A stretch of 28,496 bases of DNA, from NCBI GenBank assembly GCA_900552325.1, contig URZG01000002.1, forward strand, positions 1-28,496. The letters are read 5' to 3'. The notes beneath the pieces were generated by a model. It worked only from the letters and a program-made list of their open reading frames with translations, did not search any database and was not told the origin of the DNA. Positions 1 through 7,843 of the stretch are shown here, one piece after another. The position numbers and the translations under genes were made by a program. Numbering within the stretch: position 1 is the stretch's first letter; each line of letters begins with the position of its first letter. The stretch is from an uncultured Porphyromonadaceae bacterium. Its GTDB lineage: Bacteria > Bacteroidota > Bacteroidia > Bacteroidales > Muribaculaceae.

Positions 1-1232
1 GCCGTTGGCGGTGCCGGTATAGAGCACGCAACCTCGGCTGATTATGTCGGCATAATATTCGGGGATCGTTTCCTGATAGGGGGTGCCGGCAATGTTGAAG
101 CTGTTGAGATTATTCTCCTCGTTCTCGGAGAGACAGATATCAGAACGTATCCCTTCCTCCTCTGCCAGCTGAGTGAGATACTTCATGCGGAGCGGTTCGG
201 TAGGATTGGTGTTCTTCGTGATTTTATAGGGGTGATAGGAGCGAAAGAGGCGTCGTGTGCCAGGTACAAGACGGAAATTGGAGATCTCTTCCTGACCGGC
301 ACGGGTTGTGAGGTCGAAATCGTCGGCTGTTTTGAGAACATTGGCTGTGGCGCTGTTGGCCTTGATGGTCTCGAAGTCGTCGGAGGAGAATACCACTACA
401 TTGTTGTTGTCGCCGTTGCGGAATACGTATCCCTCGGGTATGAACGATCGGGAGGAGCCGTCCATATAGTTGCCGTTTACCACGAATTTGAATTCGGGCT
501 GCCCGCTGTTTCCCGGCACCTTGACCACGTTGTAGGGCACAGTCACTGTCCAAGCCTTTGCGGTCTCGTTGTCGGCGAAGCAGCGCGCGCGGTCGGTATC
601 GGAGAGTTCCACTGGTTCCACGGGAGCCGGATCAGCCCATGCCGTCTCGGTGAATGAAACGTTGTTGTGGAGAAAGTCATAGTCGATGACCGCCTCGGTG
701 CATCGTTCGGATACGGGTATGATGCCTGTCACGGCGCCCATGTCGCTCTGGGAGTTCACGCTGCCGTAGTGGATCTCGAATGATTTGTCGTTGTTGAATG
801 TCACGGTGGCCGTGGTATGGTAGTCGTCGCCGGGTGTCATAAGGACGGAAGAGCCGCCACCTATGGCGCGGAAGCCGGCAGACGAGGCGGCAGTGCTCTC
901 TACCGAGGCATCGTCGAGAACGGCCACGCGAAGCCATGTGACGGCGGTCTTTTGAACGCGACCTTGCCGGGAGTTGTCAGCAGCGGGGCGGTCGCCGATT
1001 CTTCCTGCACGTTCCAGTAGCAGGTACCGGTGAAAGTGGCCGGAACTTCCTTTACGAGGAGGTATGCATGGCGGCGGGATCCGCTCTTGTCGGTATAGTC
1101 GTCGGATGAAGTGAAATTCACTGTAGGATCAATAACGGGATCGGTGCCGGTCTCCGTATAGAGAAAATTGTAGGCGCCGAATGCCGGAAGCGCCGCAAGG
1201 GTGCAGAGCGCGGTAAGTAAAATGTTGTTCAT
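1..1232 (-). pseudogene. Secreted protein with tyrosine-phosphatase-like C-terminus; partial and frameshifted
   Basis: Starting at ATG 1232, a signal peptide (MNNILLTALCTLAALPAFGA) is followed by a beta-rich segment in one frame that stops at 900. From about position 950 down to 1 a second frame is completely open, with no stop in about 316 codons, and continues the same style of secreted protein. Adding one A to the four-A run (T's at 950-953 on the plus strand) would join the frames as ...VAFK-KTAVTWLRVAV. The last 75 or so visible residues (LFRSYHPYK, TEPLRMKYLTQLAEEEGIRSD, ICLSENE, IPEYYADIISRG) resemble the start of a DSP/Y_phosphatase3-type tyrosine phosphatase domain. The catalytic HCxxGxxR would lie beyond the left edge and is not seen. 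The single-gene reading is well supported; the phosphatase assignment is a recognition-based inference. The shift could be a real lesion or a homopolymer error in the sequence. Confidence 0.6.
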
Positions 1233-1264
1233 GTCGCTGTGAAATTAAGGTAAAAACACGGCGG

Positions 1265-1272
1265 CAAATTTA
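1265..1272 (-). promoter_or_regulatory. -7 box for the secreted phosphatase-like gene
   Basis: Minus-strand TAAATTTG matches the Bacteroidota -7 element TAnnTTTG. It lies 32 nt upstream of ATG 1232, giving a leader of about 25-30 nt. No convincing -33 TTTG was found 19-21 bp upstream. Confidence 0.45.
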
Positions 1273-1344
1273 ATTACACTTTAAGCGGCAGAATAACTGC
1301 AGTTAGAGCGATGAGTAGATCCCGGTGCATGGTAATGACTGGAT

Positions 1345-2773
1345 TTACTGTTGATTAGGATCTCGGTCAGTACTCGTGAGGTTAGACCGTTCCAAGCCGT
1401 CAGGAAGAGGCCCTGATACTTCGGGAGCGGTCAGTAGGGCCTCGGCCTCGGCCTCGGCATAGTCAGTGATGAAAAGCGCTTTCAGACGGTTGCGGTAGTT
1501 GTAGATCGTCTGTGGAGTATAGTGCAGCATGGAAGCGATACCTGAAGTGGAGGTGACGCCCAGTTTCATGAGTGCCGGGATGCGGAGCGGTGCCGGAAGC
1601 TGACGGCTGTTCACGTCGATTCTGTCGCCGGGCCTTACGAGAGAGTTGTACTGTTCGAGGAAGTCGGGGAACAGGGAGAGGAACATCTCGTCGAACCGGG
1701 CGTAAAGTTCCTTCAGCTCGTCGGATTCTATGGAGTCGTCGCGTACGGCATCGGCCGCTTCGGAGTATTTCTTCACGGTCAGCAGCCGCGATATGTTCCT
1801 CCGGAAATCTGAAATACGCCGGATGTATCCGCTGTGGGCTTCGAATAGCGCCCTGATGTATGCTGCGCGTTGCGAGTTGGCACGGCTAAGGCGCCCGTTT
1901 GCGGCCGCGAGTTCGTCGGACTGCTGTTTCAGTCGCGAGGCGAGGCTTTTGATTCTGCCGTTTCTTCGCCGGGAGACGCGCAGGGCCAGCGCGAGCACGG
2001 CGGCCAGGGCGACAGTGACGGCCAGGAAGATTATGATGGCGCGCTCATGGCGCTCACGGTCAAGGTCGGCGGCGTTGTCGATGATCGGAAAGGCATCGAG
2101 AATGTATGGCGATATGGCAGCGGCGTTTCCGGTCTCCGCGTCTTTGAGGGCGGCGCGGATGTAGGAGTATGCCCGTCGGGTATCGCCCGCATCGTGGAGC
2201 GCTATGGCCAGGTCGATGAGTGCGTGCGAGTCTTTGCGGGCATTGCCTATATTTATGATCGAAGCGCGTGCGAGGCATACTATCTCGCTGTCGGGCATGG
2301 CGAGGTGATGGAAAATCCGTGCTTTCTTGGCCTGACGTGCCGGATGGCCGTCGGAGGGACCGAACCGGCGCTCCGTGCGCCGTATCTCGGCGAGGGCTTC
2401 CTTTCATCTGGCGGCATCCATCAGGCGCCAGGCTTCGAGATAATGATAGTTTTCGTCGGAGGGGCTGAAAAGCGCCAGCGAGGAGTCGCGGTAGGCCCTG
2501 GCACGTCTGGTATACAGCAGTTTGTGATCGCCGATGGCATCGCGGTCGGCAAGCCGCTGGAAAGTGGACTGGTAGAGATTATAAAGATATTTCCGCTGAT
2601 AGGGCTGCATGTCGCCGCTCGGCTGCGAATCTCTCTCTGCCCGGCAGCATGCCGTCAAGTTTCCGCAGGAGCGAATCGGCAGGGGAGGCGCCTTCGAGCG
2701 GAAGTGCCGGCAAGAGGCCCAGCAGCAGTATCAGTATGTAGCGTAGACAGGTTCTGCTGTTTGTCGGCGGCAT
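1345..2773 (-). pseudogene. Broken TPR/membrane/HTH regulator of DUF6377 type
   Basis: ATG 2773 opens a signal peptide (CLRYILILLLGLLPALPLEG) and the family-like LLRKLDGMLPGRERFAAERR, but this frame stops at 2579. A second frame (codons starting at multiples of 3) carries YNLYQSTFQRLADRDAIGD..., meets a TGA at 2404-2406, and is then open without a break down to 1345. Between 2403 and 2299 it reads KEALAEIRRTERRFG and joins MPDSEIVCLARASIINIG. It continues through TPR-like helices, one membrane helix (AIIIFLAVTVALAAVLALAL), a coiled coil and a C-terminal HTH (LRIPALMKLGVTSTSGIASM, YTPQTIYNYRNRLK). The C-terminus closely resembles the intact regulator at 22641-24272. It therefore has one frameshift between about 2577 and 2650 and one nonsense codon. 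The start lies 30 nt after the parB stop. An intact gene would sense an envelope signal and act on DNA through the cytoplasmic HTH; this copy probably cannot. Confidence 0.75.
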
Positions 2774-2803
2774 AGGTGTGGAATGGCTCCCCTTATCCTT
2801 CTG

Positions 2804-3691
2804 TTATTGGTTCTGGAAGGTATCGAAGATGGTGATGAGCCGGGCCAGTTCCTCTTCGTTGGCGAACTGGAAGGAGATGCGCCCTTTGCCCGATTTGTCG
2901 CAGGAGAAGTTCACCGGGGTGGCGAATACCGAGGAGAGGTGCTTTTTCAGCAGGTCGAAGTCATGCGAGGAGCGCTGTGGCGCTTTGGCCGAGGCGGGGG
3001 CGCTCTCAGGATTTTCAGCGGCCTCGCGAGCTTCCTTCACCAACTCCTCCACGCGGCGCACCGACAGCCCTTCCTTCAGGATGAGCTTGTAGATTTTGAG
3101 CTGGGCCTGGGGATTGTCGAGCGACAGCAGGGCGCGGGCGTGCCCCATGTCGACGCGCTTGTCGCGCAGACCGAGCTGCACCTCGGCCGGAAGACGCAGG
3201 AGGCGCAGGAAGTTGGCCACGGTGGCGCGTTTCTTCCCGACGCGTTCCGACAGCCGTTCCTGAGTGAGGTTGTACTGGTCGATGAGTTTTTTGAAAGTAA
3301 GTGCAATCTCTATGGCGTTGAGGTCCTCGCGCTGGATGTTCTCGATGAGGGCCATTTCGGTGAGCTCGGCCTCGTTGGCGGTGCGGATATAGGCCGGCAC
3401 ATCGCTCAGTCCGGCGATGCGCGCGGCGCGGAAACGGCGTTCGCCGGCGATGATCTGGTATGAGTCGGGGCCGGTCTTGCGCAGCGACAGGGGCTGGATG
3501 ATCCCTAATTCCCTGATGGATGCGGCCAGTTCCTCGAGCGCTTCTTCGTCGAAGGTGGTTCGGGGCTGGTCGGGGTTGGGGGTGATACGGTCGAGTGGTA
3601 TGTTGCTGATCGCCGACGAGCCGCGTGCGGGCACGTCGTCCATCGGGATAAGGGAGTCAAGGCCTCGGCCGAGAGCGTTGCGTATTGCCAT
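2804..3691 (-). CDS. parB: Chromosome partitioning protein ParB
   Basis: ParB/Spo0J (295 aa) is a CTP-dependent clamp that loads at parS sites near the origin and works with ParA in chromosome segregation. The N-terminus has the usual MAIRNALGRGLDSLIP opening. The ParB/sulfiredoxin-type nucleotide-binding domain carries GERRFRA (83-89) and ENIQREDLN (117-125). A helix-turn-helix follows at about 143-166 (TQERLSERVGKKRATVANFL), and the C-terminal 45 residues form the dimerisation region. The length is normal. It sits 25 nt downstream of parA on the same strand, the usual parAB operon order. No parS site was recognised by eye in this window. Confidence 0.95.
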   Translation of the reverse strand: MAIRNALGRGLDSLIPMDDVPARGSSAISNIPLDRITPNPDQPRTTFDEEALEELAASIRELGIIQPLSLRKTGPDSYQIIAGERRFRAARIAGLSDVPAYIRTANEAELTEMALIENIQREDLNAIEIALTFKKLIDQYNLTQERLSERVGKKRATVANFLRLLRLPAEVQLGLRDKRVDMGHARALLSLDNPQAQLKIYKLILKEGLSVRRVEELVKEAREAAENPESAPASAKAPQRSSHDFDLLKKHLSSVFATPVNFSCDKSGKGRISFQFANEEELARLITIFDTFQNQ

Positions 3692-3716
3692 TGTAAAGAG
3701 GGTGGTTAGTGGGGAA

Positions 3717-4475
3717 TTAGCGTCTGATTATTTCTTTGGCGAGCATCACGTGCGAGGTTGCGCCGCGCGACTCGGGGTCGTACATTATTGCCGGCAGTCC
3801 GTGCGAGGGAGCCTCGGAAAGACGTATGTTGCGCGGAATCACGGTGTTGAACACCATGTCGCCGAAATGGCTTTTGAGCTCCTCGTAGATCTGGTTGGCC
3901 AGGCGCAGACGGGCGTCGTACATCGTCAGGAGGAATCCTTCGATCTCCAGGCCCGGATTGAGTTTCTGCTTGATGATACGTATGGTGTTGAGGAGTTTGC
4001 TGATCCCCTCGAGGGCGAAGTACTCGGCCTGTACTGGGATTATCACCGAGTGGGCTGCAGTAAGGGCGTTGACCGTGATGAGCCCCAGTGAGGGGGAACA
4101 GTCGATAAGCACATAGTCGTAGTTGCCGGCCACGGGTTCGAGCAGACGTTTGAGAGTGCGTTCGCGTTCGGGTTTGCCCACAAGCTCAAGCTCGGCACCG
4201 GCAAGGTCGATCCGCGACCCTATGAGGTCAAGCCCTTTTACGCATGTGGCTACCTGCGACCCGTCGAGGGGGTAGTCGTCGACCAGACATTCGTATATCG
4301 ACGACTGCATGGAGCGGGGGTCGATACCGTAGCCCGAGGTGGCGTTGGCCTGCGGATCGGCGTCGATGATGAGCACCTTCTTGCCCTGGAGGGCGAGCGA
4401 TGCGGCGAGATTGATTGTGGTCGTGGTTTTTCCTACGCCGCCTTTCTGGTTGGCGACAGCGATGATTTTACCCAT
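3717..4475 (-). CDS. parA: Chromosome partitioning ATPase ParA
   Basis: ParA/Soj-family ATPase, 252 aa. It binds DNA non-specifically in the ATP state and is stimulated by ParB to move the origin. The deviant Walker A KGGVGKTT is at 11-18, the A' motif DADPQAN at 38-44, and a Walker B-like VLIDCSPSLG at about 121-130. The length is that of a chromosomal ParA with no N-terminal HTH, unlike many plasmid ParAs. The start MGKIIAVANQKGG is the family-typical start. It is first of the parA-parB pair. The upstream 164 nt to the patatin gene contains a candidate -7 box. Confidence 0.96.
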   Translation of the reverse strand: MGKIIAVANQKGGVGKTTTTINLAASLALQGKKVLIIDADPQANATSGYGIDPRSMQSSIYECLVDDYPLDGSQVATCVKGLDLIGSRIDLAGAELELVGKPERERTLKRLLEPVAGNYDYVLIDCSPSLGLITVNALTAAHSVIIPVQAEYFALEGISKLLNTIRIIKQKLNPGLEIEGFLLTMYDARLRLANQIYEELKSHFGDMVFNTVIPRNIRLSEAPSHGLPAIMYDPESRGATSHVMLAKEIIRR

Positions 4476-4538
4476 AAAGTACGATGTTTGTAACCGGGCG
4501 GCATGGCATCAGTGGCTTCAGCGCCCTTAAATACATCG

Positions 4539-4546
4539 CAAAGTAA
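4539..4546 (-). promoter_or_regulatory. Candidate -7 box for parAB
   Basis: Minus-strand TTACTTTG followed by C is one mismatch from TAnnTTTG and lies 64 nt upstream of the parA ATG, in the only sizeable gap of this strand run (4476-4639). There is no clear -33 partner at the expected spacing. The rest of the gap shows nothing recognisable. Confidence 0.3.
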
Positions 4547-4639
4547 ACTATTTGTTTCCACAATGGCGGCAGTGGTGCGCGGCTTTTAATCTTTTTTGTT
4601 GATAACTCTCACTTATTGTTAATAACCGGAGGGGCGGCA

Positions 4640-7015
4640 TCACCTCAGGAGCTTTCCGGCAGTGAAATAAAGGCCGAACGAGAGCCCTACATTCCAGTTG
4701 CGGGCCGGATAGGAGAGGTAGTTGACGTAGCCGCACACACTGGCGAAAGGAAGATTGTAGACCAGGTCGAGCTGCCCGACGAACTCGGGATTGCTGAACC
4801 ATCCGCCCCAGCGTGGAGTGATGTCGGTAGAGGAGGTCTGCTCGATGCGGCGCACGGGGAGGAATACGTTGGCGGTGAGACGCACCTGACCGTTCTTTAT
4901 CGGCATCCATATCGGCGTGACTCCGGCTGCGATGAAGGAGTTGGCCCGGAAACGTTTGTTGAATACATTGATGGTGGCGGGGGTAGGGGCATAGGCGGGG
5001 GCGTTGACCAGCGACGCATAGTAGGTGTTGAGCAGCCCGCGTGTGGAGAGCATCACGTCGGTGCCGAGTCCGAGCGAGAAGTTGTCGGCTAAATGCATGT
5101 AGTAGTCGGCCAGCAGTTCGCCCTGTATCCAGCGTGTATCGTCGTCGTAGGTCATGCCGCTGTTCAGTCCGGTCAGTTCTCGGTAATGGTATTTGCCGAG
5201 CGATCCTATCACTGTGGTTTTCACCCGGTAGCCTGCCGAGGGGTAGCTCTGGTTGTCGAGGGTGTTGTATTCCAGGCGGAGGAGTGCCTGCGCCAGATTC
5301 ACATAAGTGCGCACTTTGTCGGAAGAGCTGAAATCGCCCCGGTCGGAGGTATAGAAGTTGTGCCGCTCCTGGCCACCTCCCACGCCGATCTGTATCTTCC
5401 CCTTGCTGCCGAGCGCCCATCCGTAATACAGGCGTCCGAAGGCATTGTAGGTCGTGATGAAGGCCGGCGAGTTGTCCTGGTAGAAAAGTTTGTCGCTCTC
5501 ATAGAATTTATGGCGCGAGTACACCCCCTCGAGATGAAATGCCGACGGGTGAGTGGAGGTCATGTAGAGTCGTCCGTCGAACTCGGCCGCCATGTAGTTC
5601 TGGCCGATCCACCCCATCAGGCGTGCGTCAGTGGAGCGGAACGACATGGAGGAATAGTCGGCGGAAAGAAATATGAAGGAGCTCGACGAGGAGGAGAGGT
5701 AACCTCCGGCTCCGACCGAGAAATTGTTCTTCACGTCGGCGTCGAGGTTCAGGGTAAAAAGCCCGTTGCGGCTGTTGTAGTCGGCCTGTGGCATGAGGTT
5801 GCGCAGCTGCCCGGGGGTAAGGGCGCGGTAGTAGGCCATCCTGGCCCGGGTGATTCCGAAGGTATCGGTTTTCTCGGGCTTGAAGAGATGCGAGAGGTAT
5901 TCGTTCTGGGCGCGGGTGCCTCCTGTGACGTGCACGGAGTCGAACCGGACGTAGGGTGAGGCCGATTTGAACACCGCGCGGCGCAGCCGCCGGGTCTCGG
6001 CCGGTTCGCGCGATGTGACGCGGCTCTTGATGGAGTCCATCATCTCCATTGTGCGGCGGTAACCGATTTCATACAGTTCCTTCGCCTTCCCCCAGTCGAG
6101 AAGCGAGAACTCGCTGACATCCACGCGCACGTGAACACCCTCGTCGGCCGGGAGGCTGTAGTCCTGTTTCACCTGGGCCATGTTCTCGATGGTTGTGATG
6201 ATGTTGTGGGGCTGGGGCCCTTTGTCGGAGGCATGGACGTCGACGCCGATCATTATATCGGGGGCGAAGTCCTCGCGCATCACATCCACGGGGAAGTTGT
6301 CGTACAGGCCGCCGTCATAGACGTATACGCCGTTCATCTTTATGGGCGCGAACACGCAGGGAAACGACATGGAGGCACGTATGGCGTCGGAGAGCTGCCC
6401 GGAGCGGCAGACGATTTTCTTTTTGGCGGTGATGTCGGAGGTGACGCAACGGAAGGGCACGAAGAGTTTGTTGAAATCCGAAGAACACTGCGCGGTGTAT
6501 GCCGCGAAAAGATCCATGAAGGCGAAGTTCATCGGCAACGGGGAGATAAGCGAAGCCGGAAGGATGCCGGGGGTGGTATCGGCGCTGTCGGTGCGCGAGA
6601 GGTTCACGTTGAGCCGCGCGAAAGCCGGAGTCTGCGGCTGTCGCAGGAAATAGTAGGTCAGCGAGGGGTCTATCGTGCCGGTCGACCAGTAGCCGAAGCC
6701 TTTGGAGGCGATCATCTCCATCATCTCGGCCGGGGTGTAGCCACAGGCATAGAGGCCGCCTACGATGGCGCCCATCGAGGTACCGGCGATATAGTCGATA
6801 GGTATATCATTGTCTTCCAGAGCCTGGATAGCACCTATCTCGGCGATACCTTTGGCACCCCCGCCTGAGAGCACAAGCCCTACGGACTGTTCCGTGGGAG
6901 CCGGCACAGCCACAGTATCGGCCACGACGCACGCTGTATCGGCTTTCTCCACAGCCATAGCGGGGCCACCGAAGAAAATCAAGGCCGCCACGGCCAATGA
7001 CAATCCCTTTCTCAT
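4640..7015 (-). CDS. Patatin-like phospholipase with POTRA-like and outer-membrane beta-barrel domains
   Basis: Secreted patatin-type serine lipase fused to a barrel, 791 aa, of the PlpD-like (type Vd) or Bacteroidota patatin-OMP architecture. The signal peptide is residues 1-21 (cleavage near AMA/VEK). The patatin domain has the oxyanion loop GGGAKG (51-56), nucleophile motif GTSMG with Ser80 (78-82) and the DGG motif with Asp234 (234-236), so the catalytic dyad is complete. A POTRA-like stretch follows (about 350-425, SVHVTGGTRAQNEYLSHLF). The remainder alternates in Bam/surface-antigen style with repeated aromatic strands. The expected role is outer-membrane phospholipase activity or self-delivery of the lipase; the substrate is unknown. 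It is first on the strand before parA with a 164-nt gap, so it is probably a separate unit. No good -7 box is seen in the 57 nt upstream. Confidence 0.9.
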   Translation of the reverse strand: MRKGLSLAVAALIFFGGPAMAVEKADTACVVADTVAVPAPTEQSVGLVLSGGGAKGIAEIGAIQALEDNDIPIDYIAGTSMGAIVGGLYACGYTPAEMMEMIASKGFGYWSTGTIDPSLTYYFLRQPQTPAFARLNVNLSRTDSADTTPGILPASLISPLPMNFAFMDLFAAYTAQCSSDFNKLFVPFRCVTSDITAKKKIVCRSGQLSDAIRASMSFPCVFAPIKMNGVYVYDGGLYDNFPVDVMREDFAPDIMIGVDVHASDKGPQPHNIITTIENMAQVKQDYSLPADEGVHVRVDVSEFSLLDWGKAKELYEIGYRRTMEMMDSIKSRVTSREPAETRRLRRAVFKSASPYVRFDSVHVTGGTRAQNEYLSHLFKPEKTDTFGITRARMAYYRALTPGQLRNLMPQADYNSRNGLFTLNLDADVKNNFSVGAGGYLSSSSSSFIFLSADYSSMSFRSTDARLMGWIGQNYMAAEFDGRLYMTSTHPSAFHLEGVYSRHKFYESDKLFYQDNSPAFITTYNAFGRLYYGWALGSKGKIQIGVGGGQERHNFYTSDRGDFSSSDKVRTYVNLAQALLRLEYNTLDNQSYPSAGYRVKTTVIGSLGKYHYRELTGLNSGMTYDDDTRWIQGELLADYYMHLADNFSLGLGTDVMLSTRGLLNTYYASLVNAPAYAPTPATINVFNKRFRANSFIAAGVTPIWMPIKNGQVRLTANVFLPVRRIEQTSSTDITPRWGGWFSNPEFVGQLDLVYNLPFASVCGYVNYLSYPARNWNVGLSFGLYFTAGKLLR

Positions 7016-7072
7016 AAATAATCAGTCAAAACGTTTTCCTTATAACACACCCGGCCGCCGGTTTGTTTTCAT

Positions 7073-7636
7073 TCATGAATGATAGCAATCGTCTTCCCAT
7101 CTGGCTACATTATTCCCGATATAATCCGATATGAGTCGGCCGTCAGAATTATTTCGGATTATATGTTCATGAAACCGTGGTTGCCATCTGAAATCAATAT
7201 CATGTTTCCGCGCATATCGGGAAACATGGGCTTTGATAGACCCGACAACCACGGCCAGACGCGAATTATGGTGCGTTTCGGTCGTAGGGTCGCGACCTGT
7301 CGCGACTGCCAGGCGTGCAGTCTGGTTTAGCTGCCCGAGATTATTTGCCGTATTGGTTCTCGTCGGTTTTATTGTCACCACCGCATGGAAATGATTCGGC
7401 ATTATTACGAACATAGGGATCTCGATATCACTTAGATGTTCAGAGATTGAGAGAAGATTCCGTTCCAGACACATTCCCAGTTCCGACAACTTCATTTCGC
7501 ATTGAGAAATCGCCCCGAAATAATGTTGGCGGTCATGAGTGCATACCGTCACAAAGTACACGCCAAAATTATAATCATGAAATTTAGCGCGCGGATATTT
7601 TCTTGTTGGAATAGTTTCGTCAGTACAGAAATCCAT
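7073..7636 (-). mobile_element. REP-associated tyrosine transposase (RAYT, Y1/HUH family)
   Basis: 187-aa single-domain HUH nuclease gene of the TnpA-REP type, which handles single-stranded REP/BIME palindromes rather than forming a classical insertion sequence. The HUH pair is His82 and His84 in MPNHFHAVV (79-87). The C-terminal motif WQPRFHEHIIR (151-161) and DYIGNNVARW (171-180) match the RAYT signature, making Tyr172 the likely nucleophile by comparison with the DYIYINP motif of Escherichia coli TnpA-REP. The linker between the two (about 90-135) is normally variable. Here it contains an in-frame GTCGCGAC repeat encoding VATGRDPT, flanked by a repeated RLAV. Base composition is more AT-rich than in the flanking genes. 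The frame is intact, so the enzyme may be active. It is divergent from guaA. Confidence 0.85.
7283..7306 (-). repeat. REP-like palindromic repeat inside the transposase gene
   Basis: Two copies of the self-complementary octamer GTCGCGAC separated by AG, with a CCTACG tail, read on the minus strand in frame with the transposase. It is a perfect 24-nt match, in opposite orientation, to 7775-7798. Identity ends exactly at the boundaries of this unit. Confidence 0.85.
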
Positions 7637-7730
7637 TTGATACTAAACGGGATGTTTAATTGATCCGGAGAGTGATGGAAGCAATGTAAATAACCGTTTA
7701 CAAAAGTACTGAAATATATGGAATAATTCG

Positions 7731-7738
7731 TAACTTTG
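7731..7738 (+). promoter_or_regulatory. -7 box upstream of guaA
   Basis: TAACTTTG followed by CA is an exact TAnnTTTG match on the plus strand. guaA is the only gene downstream, so it would start with a leader of about 100 nt containing the palindromic repeat at 7775-7798. No clear -33 box is present. Confidence 0.5.
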
Positions 7739-7774
7739 CAGCAGAATATATCAAGTGAATTTCTCAATTTATCG

Positions 7775-7798
7775 GTCGCGACAGGTCGCGACCCTACG
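7775..7798 (+). repeat. REP-like palindromic repeat in front of guaA
   Basis: Exact inverted copy of the 24-nt unit in the transposase gene: GTCGCGAC, AG, GTCGCGAC, CCTACG. Either octamer can pair with itself or with the other, so RNA or single-stranded DNA can form a compact hairpin. It lies between the predicted promoter and the guaA start codon, 45 nt before the ATG. Confidence 0.85.
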
Positions 7799-7843
7799 TC
7801 AGGGGAAATTTGTCGGTAATCTTAAAATTCAATCACTAAATAG

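Noticed and set aside
946..955. Programmed -1 frameshift at the A4 run
   Set aside because: The frame-zero codons TTC AAA do not fit the X XXY YYZ slippery pattern and no stimulatory stem-loop was evident.
2404..2406. TGA as a recoded sense codon
   Set aside because: No selenocysteine-type hairpin or other recoded TGA was noticed, other genes in the window end in TGA normally, and the same gene also has a frameshift.
2804..4640. parS site near parAB
   Set aside because: No TGTTTCACGTGAAACA-like palindrome was recognised here; a systematic search was not possible by eye.
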